DNA from: Wenyingzhuangia marina
Lineage (GTDB): Bacteria; Bacteroidota; Bacteroidia; Flavobacteriales; Flavobacteriaceae
Direction of reading: 5' to 3'
Length of the DNA stretch: 64,000 bases
Assembly (NCBI RefSeq): GCF_900130035.1
Contig: NZ_FQXQ01000001.1
Span: forward strand, 620,001-684,000
The notes under the pieces are model-generated. The model was not told the DNA's origin, did not search any database, and saw nothing but the letters and a program-made list of their open reading frames with translations. This document shows, piece by piece, positions 17,969 to 27,046 of this stretch. Numbering within the stretch: position 1 is the stretch's first letter; each line of letters begins with the position of its first letter. The position numbers and the translations under genes are program-made.

Positions 17969-19168
17969 ATGAAAAAATCAATTTTATCAATGTTAGCTAT
18001 TGCAGCATTAACTTTTTCAAGTTGTAGTGAAGACGATAATAATGACCCTGTAGACAATAGTGGAATTATTACTTCTAATGCAGATATCATAGCTGGAGAT
18101 TTACATGGAACTATAGAAGGAAATGTAACTTTAAAGTCTAATGTAGAGTATTTATTAACAGGAGCTTTGTTGGTTAAAGATGGTTATACTTTAACTATTG
18201 AAGCAGGAACTACAGTAAAAGTAGAGGCTGGTCGTACAGATACTTATGTAGCTGTAGAACAAGGAGCAAAAATTATGGCTGCTGGTACAGCTGCTAAACC
18301 AATTACTTTTACTTCTAATGCAACAAATCCTGCAGCAGGAGACTGGGGAGGAATTGTAATTGCTGGTAAAACACAGACAAATAAAGGAGCTGCAGTTCAG
18401 TCTGAAGTTGCTGGTTTAACATACGGTATGCCGGCTGGTTCAGCTATTGCAGATGATAATTCTGGAGTGTTAACTTATGTAATTGCAGAGTATACTGGAG
18501 CTAAAATTAATGGAGATGCTGAGTTTAATGGATTCTCTTTTTACACAGTAGGTTCTGGAACTACATTAGAAAACTTAGTAGTAAAATATGGATTCGATGA
18601 TGGTGTTGAGTTTTTTGGTGGAACTGTAGATTTAAAAAATATTTTATGTGTAAATATTGCTGATGATATGTTTGATTTTACTGGAGGATACACAGGAACA
18701 ATTACAAATGCTTTTGGAGTAAGAGAGGCTGGTTTTTCAACAGCTAGTAAAGATCCAAGAGGTATTGAAGGAGATTCTAATGAAAGTGATGCTGATGCAT
18801 TACCAAGATCTACACCTACCTTTGAGGGAGTAACTATTATGAATTTTAGTACTGAAACAGAATTGACTGCTGGTGCAGAAATTCGTAGAGGAACTGAAGC
18901 AACTATTAACAACATTGCTTTTATTGCTGTTGGTGATGCTATGTTTGGTAATTTAGTTGATACTAAAGATGATTCAGGAAATGGGTCAGTAACTTTTACA
19001 AACGCATACAAAATGGGTAATGTTGGTGAAAACAAAGTTGGAGGAACAATTACAGGTGATATAGTTGAAGATGCTAACTTATTTAATGGTACAGCTGTTG
19101 CTGCTGGAAAAGGTGCAAACTTCTCAGTTTTTGCTTGGTCAGGGTATACTATACCAACTGTTAACTAG
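17969..19168 (+). CDS. Surface lipoprotein paired with the TonB-dependent receptor
   Basis: A 399-residue lipoprotein. The start is taken at the ATG 17969, because MKKSILSMLAIAALTFSSC is a clean lipoprotein signal; an in-frame TTG at 17921 overlaps the promoter. After an acidic linker (SEDDNNDP, typical of surface export in Bacteroidota) the chain is rich in Gly, Ala and Thr with repeated short strands (VTLKSNVEYLLTGALLVKDG, TLTIEAGTTVKVEAG), suggesting a right-handed beta-helix. Homologues often accompany TonB-dependent receptors and carry unhelpful database names. It is probably the substrate-binding partner. Regulation by the upstream box array is inferred. Confidence 0.72.
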   Translation: MKKSILSMLAIAALTFSSCSEDDNNDPVDNSGIITSNADIIAGDLHGTIEGNVTLKSNVEYLLTGALLVKDGYTLTIEAGTTVKVEAGRTDTYVAVEQGAKIMAAGTAAKPITFTSNATNPAAGDWGGIVIAGKTQTNKGAAVQSEVAGLTYGMPAGSAIADDNSGVLTYVIAEYTGAKINGDAEFNGFSFYTVGSGTTLENLVVKYGFDDGVEFFGGTVDLKNILCVNIADDMFDFTGGYTGTITNAFGVREAGFSTASKDPRGIEGDSNESDADALPRSTPTFEGVTIMNFSTETELTAGAEIRRGTEATINNIAFIAVGDAMFGNLVDTKDDSGNGSVTFTNAYKMGNVGENKVGGTITGDIVEDANLFNGTAVAAGKGANFSVFAWSGYTIPTVN

Positions 19169-19195
19169 TCTTAGTAGAAAATAATATTTTTTTTT

Positions 19196-19226
19196 AAAAC
19201 CCACCTCGAAAGAGGTGGGTTTTTTT
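19196..19226 (+). terminator. Terminator after the surface lipoprotein gene
   Basis: A 12-bp stem (AAAACCCACCTC with its complement) is capped by a GAAA tetraloop and followed by T7, a canonical strong intrinsic terminator. Confidence 0.93.
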
Positions 19227-19267
19227 ATGCGTTTTAGTTTTTTATCTTTAAAAGAAAAAAGCTAGCT

Positions 19268-19972
19268 ATGAATTTTAAAACCCAAAAAGAAAACATTCTT
19301 TTTTTAGATATAGAAACTGTTCCCTTGTATAAAGAATTTTCTGAGGTTCCAGATATTGAAAAAGAATTGTTTGCTAATAAAACCGCTTACAAAAGAGGAG
19401 AGGAAATAAGCGTAGAAGATTTTTATAGCAATGCTGGAATTTGGGCTGAGTTTGGTAAAATTGTTTGTATTTCTGTGGGATATTTTGTCAATAATCAATT
19501 AAGAATAACATCCTTTGCTTCTAAAAATGAAAAAGAATTATTGTTAGCGTTTAAAAACGTACTAGTCACTCATTTTAATCAGGCAAAACATTTATTCTGT
19601 GGCCATAATGCCAAAGAGTTTGATTTTCCTTTTATCGCTCGTAGAATGATTGTTCATGGGGTAGATTTACCACAGCAATTAAACTTGTTTGGTAAAAAAC
19701 CATGGGAAATTCCTCATATAGATACGCTAGATTTATGGAAGTTTGGAGATTATAAGCATTATACCTCTTTAAAATTATTAACTCATTTGTTGGGAGTGCC
19801 TAGTCCTAAAGGAGACATTGATGGAAGTCAGGTAGGTACTGTTTTTTATCAAGAAGATGATTTGCCACGTATTATTCGTTATTGTGAACAAGATGTTTTG
19901 GCTTTAGCCAGAGTGTATATGCGTTTTAATAACGAAGAAATTGTGAAAGATGAAAATGTGGTGTTTGTGTAG
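19268..19972 (+). CDS. PolB-like 3'-5' exonuclease (DEDD fold)
   Basis: A 234-residue predicted DNA 3'-5' exonuclease of the stand-alone PolB exonuclease type. The three Exo motifs are visible: ILFLDIETVPLY (Exo I, Asp and Glu), GHNAKEFDFPFIARR (Exo II) and YCEQDVLALARVY (Exo III). There is no polymerase domain. It probably takes part in repair. It is monocistronic, between terminators at 19196-19226 and 20011-20040, and convergent with thiL. Confidence 0.85.
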   Translation: MNFKTQKENILFLDIETVPLYKEFSEVPDIEKELFANKTAYKRGEEISVEDFYSNAGIWAEFGKIVCISVGYFVNNQLRITSFASKNEKELLLAFKNVLVTHFNQAKHLFCGHNAKEFDFPFIARRMIVHGVDLPQQLNLFGKKPWEIPHIDTLDLWKFGDYKHYTSLKLLTHLLGVPSPKGDIDGSQVGTVFYQEDDLPRIIRYCEQDVLALARVYMRFNNEEIVKDENVVFV

Positions 19973-20010
19973 TTACATTTGTCGCCGCTGGAAGACCTTT
20001 ACTAAAACAC

Positions 20011-20040
20011 AAAAGTCCAAACTTAACTGCTTGGACTTTT
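20011..20040. terminator. Bidirectional terminator between the exonuclease gene and thiL
   Basis: A 10-bp stem AAAAGTCCAA/TTGGACTTTT with a 10-base loop has T-runs on both strands and lies between convergent genes. Confidence 0.8.
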
Positions 20041-20080
20041 ATTATGATTAGGTGCTCCTGCGGAGTCGAGAACTGTAAAA

Positions 20081-21145
20081 CTAAGATTCTGAATTCTTTT
20101 CTAATAAAGCATTCCATCCTTGAGCGGTTAAAGGAACGGATTGGTTGGCTCCACGGGTAATTAAGTTCATTCCACTTGCTTCATCGGTCATGTGACCAAT
20201 TACTGTTAAATGAGGATTTCCTTTAATTTTATCAAAATCACTTTGAGCAATGGTAAACAACAATTCATAATCTTCACCACCACTTAAAGCAACAGTAGTG
20301 CTGTTTAAATCAAATTCTTCACAAGTAGAAATTACCTGAGGATCTAAAGGAAGTTTGTCTTCATAAATATTACATCCTACTTTAGATTGTTGACAAATAT
20401 GAATGGTTTCCGAAGATAATCCATCAGAAATATCAATCATTGAAGTTGGGATTACATCCAAATCGCTTAAAATTCTAACAATATCTTTTCTAGCTTCAGG
20501 CTTTAATTGACGTTCAATTAAATAAGTATAAGCATCTAAATCAGGTTGGTTATTTGGGTCTACTTCAAAAACTTGCTTTTCACGTTCTAATACCTGAAAA
20601 CCTAAATAAGCCGCTCCTAAATCACCAGTAACTACTAATAAATCATTTTCTTTAGCGGTATTACGGTAAGTAATTTTTTCTTCTTTGGCATGTCCAATAG
20701 CAGTTACACTGATCAACAATCCTTTGGTTGATGAGGTAGTATCTCCACCTACCAAATCCACATTATATTTTTCACAAGCCAATTGAATTCCGCTGTACAA
20801 TTCTTCTACAGCTTCTAAGGGAAATCTGTTAGATAAAGCAATAGATACGGTTATTTGACTTGCATCAGCATTCATTGCATAGACATCCGATAAATTCACC
20901 ATTACTGCTTTATACCCTAAATGTTTTAATGGCATATAAGATAAATTAAAGTGAACTCCTTCTACTAACAAGTCAGTAGTGACTAAGGTTTTTAAGCCTT
21001 TGGCATCTAACACAGCACAATCATCACCCACTCCTTTAATGGTTGAATTTTGAGTAATATTAAAATATTGGGTTAAGTGAGAAATTAAACCAAATTCTCC
21101 TAGACTCGCAATGTCTGTTTTTTGTGGTGTTTTATCTTCTAACAT
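20081..21145 (-). CDS. thiL: Thiamine-monophosphate kinase
   Basis: Phosphorylates thiamine monophosphate to thiamine diphosphate with ATP, the last step of cofactor synthesis. The 354-residue protein has the AIR-synthase/ThiL fold: IKGVGDDCAVLD near residue 40 (metal and ATP binding), LVGGDTTSS in the middle and MIDISDGLSSE near residue 230. It lies alone, divergent from the suf operon. No TPP riboswitch is visible in its leader. Confidence 0.94.
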   Translation of the reverse strand: MLEDKTPQKTDIASLGEFGLISHLTQYFNITQNSTIKGVGDDCAVLDAKGLKTLVTTDLLVEGVHFNLSYMPLKHLGYKAVMVNLSDVYAMNADASQITVSIALSNRFPLEAVEELYSGIQLACEKYNVDLVGGDTTSSTKGLLISVTAIGHAKEEKITYRNTAKENDLLVVTGDLGAAYLGFQVLEREKQVFEVDPNNQPDLDAYTYLIERQLKPEARKDIVRILSDLDVIPTSMIDISDGLSSETIHICQQSKVGCNIYEDKLPLDPQVISTCEEFDLNSTTVALSGGEDYELLFTIAQSDFDKIKGNPHLTVIGHMTDEASGMNLITRGANQSVPLTAQGWNALLEKNSES

Positions 21146-21212
21146 ATGCTTTTAATTGAAAGGTTTGTGTATTTAAACTACTAATAATATATAAGAAATT
21201 ACTAATAATTTG

Positions 21213-21220
21213 CAAAGATA
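21213..21220 (-). promoter_or_regulatory. -7 element of thiL
   Basis: The minus strand reads TATCTTTG, an exact TAnnTTTG match in the divergent intergenic region. Confidence 0.45.
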
Positions 21221-21296
21221 CATTTTACATTGAGGAAGTCTATTGTATAATAAATATTATTCATATGCCTTATGATAAAAATCAGTTTAAAAATGG

Positions 21297-21304
21297 TAAA
21301 TTTG
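21297..21304 (+). promoter_or_regulatory. -7 element of the suf operon
   Basis: TAAATTTG, an exact TAnnTTTG match, lies 29 bases upstream of the first suf gene. No typical -33 TTTG is seen, so an activator may be needed. Confidence 0.5.
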
Positions 21305-21333
21305 CAAACGTTTAGATTTAATCTATTTAAGTT

Positions 21334-21663
21334 ATGATAAAAGTATCAGATATAGCTAAGAAAAAAGTAGTAGAACTAATGACCGATGATGGTTATGATG
21401 CTGCTAATGATTTTGTTAGAGTAGGAGTTAAGAGTGGAGGATGTTCAGGATTATCGTACGATTTAAAGTTTGATAAAGAACAACAAGAAGGTGATAAGGT
21501 TTTTGAAGATAATGGCGTTAAGATTATTGTAGATAAAAAAAGCTTTTTATACTTGGTTGGAACCACTTTAGAATATTCTGGCGGATTGAATGGAACTGGA
21601 TTTGTTTTTAACAATCCAAATGCGAACAGAACTTGTGGTTGTGGAGAGAGTTTTTCTCTATAA
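21334..21663 (+). CDS. sufA: A-type iron-sulfur cluster assembly protein (SufA/IscA-like)
   Basis: A 109-residue A-type carrier that accepts nascent Fe-S clusters from the SufBCD scaffold and passes them to target proteins. The three conserved cysteines are present: SGGCSGLSYDL and the C-terminal CGCGESF. Length and spacing match the HesB/IscA family. It is the first gene of a sufA-B-C-D operon, 100 bases before sufB. No sufS or sufE is within the window. Confidence 0.9.
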   Translation: MIKVSDIAKKKVVELMTDDGYDAANDFVRVGVKSGGCSGLSYDLKFDKEQQEGDKVFEDNGVKIIVDKKSFLYLVGTTLEYSGGLNGTGFVFNNPNANRTCGCGESFSL

Positions 21664-21763
21664 AATTCAAAATAAGTTTTATTTAAAATTTAAGAAAAGA
21701 GAGAAGTAGTATGAATTCAAGCAATGATTTGAGTTTTACTATTCAATTTTTAATTACGAAGTA

Positions 21764-23212
21764 ATGAGTAAATATACCGAAGACGACTTAAGGGAAGAAT
21801 TAAAAACTAAAGAGTATGAATATGGATTTTATACTTATTTAGATGCAGAAACTTTTCCTAAAGGACTGAATGAAGATGTAATTAGAGCAATTTCTTTAAA
21901 AAAGGAAGAGCCAGAATGGATGACGGAATGGCGTTTGGATGCTTTCCGTAAATGGGAAGCTATGGCTGAGCCTGAGTGGGCGAATGTGCATTATGAAAAA
22001 CCAGATTTTCAAAACATTAGTTATTATTCAGCACCTAAAAAAGCAGATCCTAACAAAAGCTTAGACGATGTAGATCCTGAGTTGTTAGAAATGTATAAGA
22101 AATTAGGAATTTCTGTTGATGAGCAAAAGAAATTACAAAACATTGCAGTAGATATTGTAGTGGATTCTGTTTCAGTTGCAACTACTTTTAAAAAGACCTT
22201 AAACGAAAAAGGAATTATATTTTGTCCAATATCTGAAGCTATTAAAGAGCACCCAGAATTGGTGAAAAAATACATGGGTTCTGTAGTTCCTAAAACAGAT
22301 AACTTTTATGCAGCATTAAATTCAGCTGTGTTTACAGATGGTTCTTTTTGCTACATTCCAAAAGGAGTAACTTGTCCAATGGAATTGTCTACTTACTTCC
22401 GTATCAACGAGAGTGGTACCGGTCAGTTTGAACGTACTCTTGTCATTGCTGATGAAGGTTCTTTTGTAAGTTATTTAGAAGGATGTACTGCTCCAAGTAG
22501 AGATGAAAATCAATTACATGCCGCTGTGGTTGAATTAATAGCATTAGATGATGCTGAAATAAAATATTCAACTGTGCAAAACTGGTTCCCTGGTGATGCA
22601 AAAGGTAAAGGTGGAGTTTACAACTTTGTAACCAAAAGAGGATTGTGTGAAAAGAATTCTAAAATTTCATGGACTCAAGTAGAAACAGGTTCTGCAGTTA
22701 CTTGGAAATACCCATCTTGTATTTTAAAAGGAGATAATTCAGTAGGAGAATTTTATTCTATAGCAGTAACTAATAATTATCAGCAAGCAGATACAGGTAC
22801 AAAAATGATTCACTTAGGTAATAATACCAAAAGTACTATTATTTCTAAAGGGATTTCTGCAGGTCACTCTCATAACAGTTACCGTGGATTGGTAAAAGTA
22901 AATGCTAAAGCAGAAAATGCTCGTAACTTTTCACAATGTGATTCGTTATTAATGGGTGATTTATGTGGTGCGCATACTTTTCCTTATATAGAAGTTAAAA
23001 ACAAATCGGCTCAAATAGAGCACGAAGCAACAACAAGTAAAATTGGTGAAGACCAATTGTTTTATTGTAACCAACGTGGTATAGATACTGAAAAAGCAAT
23101 TGCATTAATTGTTAACGGATTTAGTAAAGATGTATTGAATAAATTACCAATGGAGTTTGCTGTAGAAGCACAAAAATTACTTGAAATCAGTTTAGAAGGT
23201 TCAGTAGGATAA
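21764..23212 (+). CDS. sufB: Fe-S cluster assembly scaffold SufB
   Basis: A 482-residue component of the SufBC2D scaffold on which clusters are assembled. Recognisable segments are the N-terminal [17 protein letters not shown], the beta-helix core ([40 protein letters not shown]) and the C-terminal [20 protein letters not shown] and NGFSKDVL motifs. The conserved Cys in YLEGCTAPS is present. It is followed by sufC after 76 bases, looser spacing than in many suf operons. Confidence 0.96.
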   Translation: MSKYTEDDLREELKTKEYEYGFYTYLDAETFPKGLNEDVIRAISLKKEEPEWMTEWRLDAFRKWEAMAEPEWANVHYEKPDFQNISYYSAPKKADPNKSLDDVDPELLEMYKKLGISVDEQKKLQNIAVDIVVDSVSVATTFKKTLNEKGIIFCPISEAIKEHPELVKKYMGSVVPKTDNFYAALNSAVFTDGSFCYIPKGVTCPMELSTYFRINESGTGQFERTLVIADEGSFVSYLEGCTAPSRDENQLHAAVVELIALDDAEIKYSTVQNWFPGDAKGKGGVYNFVTKRGLCEKNSKISWTQVETGSAVTWKYPSCILKGDNSVGEFYSIAVTNNYQQADTGTKMIHLGNNTKSTIISKGISAGHSHNSYRGLVKVNAKAENARNFSQCDSLLMGDLCGAHTFPYIEVKNKSAQIEHEATTSKIGEDQLFYCNQRGIDTEKAIALIVNGFSKDVLNKLPMEFAVEAQKLLEISLEGSVG

Positions 23213-23288
23213 TCTACAAGTTTAGAAGTAACAATTAAGAATTAAACGGCTTCACGGCCAATAGCTAAAGCTAAAAGCATAATATAAG

Positions 23289-24026
23289 ATGTTAAAAATA
23301 GAAAATTTACACGCAAAAGTAGAAGGTAACGATATCTTAAAAGGATTAAATATTGAAGTAAAACCAGGAGAGGTCCATGCAATCATGGGACCAAATGGTG
23401 CTGGTAAAAGTACTTTGGCTTCTGTAGTGGCAGGAAATGAAAATTATGAAGTAACTGATGGTAAAATTTCTTTAGATGGAGAAGATTTAGAAGACTTATC
23501 TCCAGATGAAAGAGCTCACAAAGGAATCTTTTTATCGTTCCAATATCCAGTAGAAATTCCAGGTGTAACGGTAACAAACTTTATCAAAACAGCTATCAAC
23601 GCTAAAAGAAAATCACAAGGTTTAGAAGATATGCCTGCTGCTGAAATGTTAAAGAAAATTAGAGAAAAAGCAGCATTGTTAGAAATTGACAAAACATTCT
23701 TATCTCGTTCTTTAAACGAAGGATTTTCTGGAGGTGAAAAGAAACGTAACGAAATTTTCCAAATGGCAATGTTAGAGCCTAAATTGGCCATTTTGGATGA
23801 AACAGATTCTGGTTTGGATATTGATGCTTTGCGTATTGTTGCAAACGGAGTAAATAAATTAAAATCAAAAGACAACGCAGTAGTGGTAATTACGCATTAC
23901 CAACGTTTGTTAGATTATATAGTGCCAGATTTTGTACACGTTTTAGCAGATGGTAAAATTGTAAAATCAGGAGGTAAAGAATTGGCTTTAGAATTAGAAG
24001 CTAAAGGATACGACTGGTTGAAGTAA
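23289..24026 (+). CDS. sufC: Fe-S cluster assembly ATPase SufC
   Basis: A 245-residue ABC-type ATPase that drives conformational change of the SufBCD scaffold. It has the Walker A GPNGAGKST (about residues 35-43), the Q-loop LSFQYPVEIPGV, the signature SGGEKKRNE and the Walker B LAILDETDSGLD, followed by the H-loop VITHYQRLLDYI. The length and the Suf-specific signature separate it from transporter ATPases. There is no membrane partner, as expected. Confidence 0.97.
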   Translation: MLKIENLHAKVEGNDILKGLNIEVKPGEVHAIMGPNGAGKSTLASVVAGNENYEVTDGKISLDGEDLEDLSPDERAHKGIFLSFQYPVEIPGVTVTNFIKTAINAKRKSQGLEDMPAAEMLKKIREKAALLEIDKTFLSRSLNEGFSGGEKKRNEIFQMAMLEPKLAILDETDSGLDIDALRIVANGVNKLKSKDNAVVVITHYQRLLDYIVPDFVHVLADGKIVKSGGKELALELEAKGYDWLK

Positions 24027-24111
24027 ATTGAGTTTTAAAGTTTAATAAAGTTATGTTTTTAGCATAACTACTTTCCAACTTTTAACTTTCCAACTTTATA
24101 AACTAAACAAA

Positions 24112-25416
24112 ATGAGTTTACAAAATAAATTAGCAGAAGCATTTAAAGTAAATACTAAAAATGTAACTGTAGAAAATTATAAAAAAGAAGCTTTCGAAGC
24201 ATTTTCTCAAAAAGGGTTTCCAACAACCAAAGATGAGGAATGGAAGTATACAAGCTTAAGAAGTATCTTAAAAAATGAATACGGAATTGAATCTGCCAAG
24301 GCAACTTCTGTAACAGCAGAAACCATTGCTCCATACTTGGTAGAGGGATTAGATTCTTATAAGTTGATTTTTTTAGACGGTGTTTTTCAAGCTTCATTGT
24401 CTGATACAATTGAGGAGGTTTCTGTAAAATTGTTATCAGAAGCTATTGAGGATGCTTCTTATGAAGACGTCTTTAAAAACAAATACAATAGCTTAGCAAA
24501 AGGACAAACTAGTTTAACTGACTTAAATACTGCTTTTACAAACGAAGGAGTGATTATTGAGGTAGCTAAAAGCAAAGTGGTTTCTAAGCCTGTAGAATTG
24601 GTTTATTTGGCTTCTGGAGAAACGGCAGCAATGTTGTTGCAACCGAGAAACTTAATTATAGTTGGAGAGAACGCACAGGTTAAATTCATAGAACGTCATC
24701 AATCTATTGCTGATGTGGCAACTTTTAACAATGTGGTTACTGAGGTTTTTGTAGGTCAAAATGGAATTTTTGATTTGTATAAAATTCAAAATGATAAAAA
24801 CAATGCTTCTTTGGTAGATGCTACTTTTGTGTCTCAAGAAAGAGATACGGTTGCTTCTGTTTATACTTTTTCTTTTGGAGGAAATATTACTAGAAATAAC
24901 TTATCATTTTCACAAAACGGACCAGGTTGTGATTCTATTTTAAATGGAGTAACTATTTTAGAAGGAGATCAATTGGTAGATAATCACACTTTGGTAGATC
25001 ATAAATCGCCAGATTGTCAATCAAATGAAACTTATAAAGGAATTTACGGAGGAAAATCAACAGGAGTTTTTAACGGTAAAGTAATTGTAGATCAAGCGGC
25101 ACAAAGAATCAATGCTTATCAACAAAATGATTCAGTATTGATTTCTGATTCAGCAACCATCAATTCTAAACCACAGTTAGAGATTTTTGCAGATGATGTA
25201 AAATGTTCTCATGGATGTACTATTGGTCAGTTAGATAAATCTGCTTTGTTTTATATGCAACAAAGAGGAATTCCTAAAGTTGAAGCAGAAGCATTGTTAA
25301 TGTTTGCATTCTGTTCTGATGCTATTAAAGAGGTTAAAATTCCTGCTTTAAAACGTAAAATCAATCAATTAATGGCTGATAAATTGGGTGTAAATATCCG
25401 TTTTGACGAAATATAA
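24112..25416 (+). CDS. sufD: Fe-S cluster assembly protein SufD
   Basis: A 434-residue paralogue of SufB that completes the scaffold. It shares the C-terminal pattern (KCSHGCTIGQLDKSALFYMQ, RGIPKVEAEALLMFAF) and a beta-helix core, with the N-terminal DEEWKYTSLR motif typical of SufD. The 85-base gap from sufC contains a small inverted repeat around GCATAACT and a duplicated CTTTCCAACTTT. The gene ends the operon at a strong terminator (25434-25467). Confidence 0.95.
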   Translation: MSLQNKLAEAFKVNTKNVTVENYKKEAFEAFSQKGFPTTKDEEWKYTSLRSILKNEYGIESAKATSVTAETIAPYLVEGLDSYKLIFLDGVFQASLSDTIEEVSVKLLSEAIEDASYEDVFKNKYNSLAKGQTSLTDLNTAFTNEGVIIEVAKSKVVSKPVELVYLASGETAAMLLQPRNLIIVGENAQVKFIERHQSIADVATFNNVVTEVFVGQNGIFDLYKIQNDKNNASLVDATFVSQERDTVASVYTFSFGGNITRNNLSFSQNGPGCDSILNGVTILEGDQLVDNHTLVDHKSPDCQSNETYKGIYGGKSTGVFNGKVIVDQAAQRINAYQQNDSVLISDSATINSKPQLEIFADDVKCSHGCTIGQLDKSALFYMQQRGIPKVEAEALLMFAFCSDAIKEVKIPALKRKINQLMADKLGVNIRFDEI

Positions 25417-25433
25417 TTGATATAGAGATAAAT

Positions 25434-25467
25434 AAAAAAGCGATCTAAAATTAGATCGCTTTTTTTT
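25434..25467 (+). terminator. Terminator of the suf operon
   Basis: The inverted repeat GCGATCTAA/TTAGATCGC is flanked by A and T runs, giving a long stem followed by T8. Confidence 0.9.
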
Positions 25468-25492
25468 ATGTTATTATGTTTGATTAAAATAA

Positions 25493-25526
25493 AAAACCCG
25501 AATACAAATAATTGCATTCGGGTTTT
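25493..25526 (-). terminator. Terminator of the rplU-rpmA operon
   Basis: The stem AAAACCCGAAT/ATTCGGGTTTT has a T-run at its minus-strand 3' side, 22 bases past the rpmA stop. Confidence 0.85.
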
Positions 25527-25547
25527 CTATAAGTTAATCTTGTTTTA

Positions 25548-25808
25548 CTAAGCCTCTACAGGAATAATAGAAACATAAGATTTGTTGTTTCTTTTCTTTT
25601 GGAATTCTACAATTCCATCAACTTTTGCATGTAAAGTATGATCTTTACCCATGTAAACATTTTCACCTGGGTTGTGAGTAGTACCTCTTTGACGTACTAA
25701 GATGTTACCAGCTAATGCAGCTTGTCCACCAAAAATCTTTACACCTAATCGTTTCGATTCTGATTCTCTACCGTTCTTCGAACTTCCGACACCTTTCTTA
25801 TGAGCCAT
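25548..25808 (-). CDS. rpmA: 50S ribosomal protein L27
   Basis: An 86-residue ribosomal protein near the peptidyl-transferase centre. The N-terminal [20 protein letters not shown] and the following [21 protein letters not shown] are diagnostic. It begins directly with the mature MAHKKG form, without the cleavable extension seen in Firmicutes. It is cotranscribed downstream of rplU (56-base gap), the universal L21-L27 order. Confidence 0.98.
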   Translation of the reverse strand: MAHKKGVGSSKNGRESESKRLGVKIFGGQAALAGNILVRQRGTTHNPGENVYMGKDHTLHAKVDGIVEFQKKRNNKSYVSIIPVEA

Positions 25809-25864
25809 AATATTGTGTTTTTATAAGGTTATTTTTTCTTTAATAATTTAGTTAGACACTCAAA

Positions 25865-26176
25865 TTAAGCGTTGATCGCTTCAATTTGGATTTCAGTTAA
25901 ATACTGACGGTGTCCGTTTTTCTTTTTGTAACCTTTTCTTCTTTTCTTTTTGAAGACGATTACTTTATCACCTTTTAAGTGACCTAAAACTTTAGCTTTT
26001 ACTGAAGCTCCTTCTATAGCTGGGGCGCCAATAGTAACATCACCATTGTTGTCTACTAATAAAACGTTGTCAAAAGAAACTGAGTCTCCTTCTTCGTTTT
26101 GTAAACGGTGAACGTATACTTTTTGATCTTGCGCTACTTTAAATTGCTGCCCTGCTATCTCTACAATTGCGTACAT
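25865..26176 (-). CDS. rplU: 50S ribosomal protein L21
   Basis: A 103-residue large-subunit protein. The N-terminus MYAIVEIAGQQFKVAQDQKV is characteristic, and the basic loop VFKKKRRKGYKKKNGHRQ is the rRNA-binding part. The start is set at 26176, because a longer reading frame to 26239 would add 21 atypical residues and cross the promoter element at 26214-26221. Confidence 0.97.
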   Translation of the reverse strand: MYAIVEIAGQQFKVAQDQKVYVHRLQNEEGDSVSFDNVLLVDNNGDVTIGAPAIEGASVKAKVLGHLKGDKVIVFKKKRRKGYKKKNGHRQYLTEIQIEAINA

Positions 26177-26213
26177 ACTTAAATATTTAAAATGCTTGTT
26201 AATAAAATGGACG

Positions 26214-26221
26214 CAAATATA
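26214..26221 (-). promoter_or_regulatory. -7 element of rplU-rpmA
   Basis: The minus strand reads TATATTTG followed by CGTCC. The 13-base string TATATTTGCGTCC recurs exactly in front of the HU gene (32211-32223). A TTG lies 22 bases upstream (26244-26246 on the plus strand). Confidence 0.6.
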
Positions 26222-26318
26222 CATTTTATTTTTCAACAATGTACAACTAAAAAATATTTTTTTTAATCTTTATTATGCTGGTTTTTATATATTTACAGAT
26301 AGCTATAAACCATTGTAT

Positions 26319-26993
26319 TTGTTGAAAAGTATTTTTAAAATATTATTTTTAAGCTGTTGTTTCCCAGTTATGTTATCTGCACAAACCAGTGTGAAGGATA
26401 TTGTTGATACTTATTTTAAGGCAATTGGTGGAATTGAACTGATCGATCAGGTGAATACTTTTTATTCAGTCTCAGAAACAGAAATCAATGGAGAAAAACT
26501 AACTATTTATAATAAGCAACAAAAACCTAATTTAAAATCTATTGTTATTAATAAGAATGGAAAGTTTTTATCTAAAAAAGTTTTTAATGGAGACACTGGT
26601 TATGAAATTATAGGAAAGGTTAAAAAGAATTATACCAAATCCGAAATTTATAGTAAAATAGATCAAGTGTCTATTTTTCCTGAATTTTACTATTTAAAAA
26701 AAGCTGTTTTTTTGGGAAAGAAAGAGGTGATGGGTAGAATTTGTAATGTGCTAGGAGTTGGTGAAAAGAGAATTTTCTATGATGTGATTTCTGGGTTAAA
26801 ATTAAAAGGGAGTAATGTAAAATTGATAGATGGTCAAAAGATTTTACAAGAGACTTATTATATAGACTATAAAGAAATAAAAGGGATAAAATTTCCTGTG
26901 ACTTACAGAAGTATTATCAAAAACAGAGAAATTATTTATAATGTAAGATCTATTTCTTTAAATAGAGATGTAACTATCTCAGATTTTGAATAG
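26319..26993 (+). CDS. Exported LolA-like protein of unknown function
   Basis: An exported protein of about 224 residues. No ATG precedes the signal peptide (LLKSIFKILFLSCCFPVMLSAQ), so I place the start at one of the TTG codons at 26313, 26319 or 26322. The mature part begins VKDIVDTYFKAIGGIELIDQ and continues as alternating strands (FYSVSETEINGEKLTIYNK, YYIDYKEIKGIKFPVTYRS). This resembles the LolA-like outer-membrane lipoprotein-sorting fold common in Bacteroidota exported proteins. There is no catalytic signature. It is divergent from rplU. The existence of the gene is fairly sure, the start is uncertain, and the function is unknown. Confidence 0.65.
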   Translation: MLKSIFKILFLSCCFPVMLSAQTSVKDIVDTYFKAIGGIELIDQVNTFYSVSETEINGEKLTIYNKQQKPNLKSIVINKNGKFLSKKVFNGDTGYEIIGKVKKNYTKSEIYSKIDQVSIFPEFYYLKKAVFLGKKEVMGRICNVLGVGEKRIFYDVISGLKLKGSNVKLIDGQKILQETYYIDYKEIKGIKFPVTYRSIIKNREIIYNVRSISLNRDVTISDFE

Positions 26994-27013
26994 CTAAGGT
27001 TTGTAAACTTTTG

Positions 27014-27021
27014 TACCTTTG
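27014..27021 (+). promoter_or_regulatory. -7 element of the Cys-rich lipoprotein gene
   Basis: TACCTTTG, an exact TAnnTTTG match 25 bases upstream of the ATG at 27047. Confidence 0.45.
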
Positions 27022-27046
27022 GTTTACTTTTATAAAGAAATTTCAA

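Noticed and set aside
18541-19035. 164-codon open frame on the minus strand inside the surface lipoprotein gene
   Set aside because: It is a shadow of a strongly coding plus-strand gene, with Pro/Ser-rich nonsense composition and no start context.
23383-23875. Two minus-strand open frames inside sufC
   Set aside because: They lie wholly within sufC, whose Walker and signature motifs prove the plus-strand frame.
24071-24098. Duplicated CTTTCCAACTTT between sufC and sufD as a repeat element
   Set aside because: Only two short low-complexity copies; more likely local slippage than a functional repeat.
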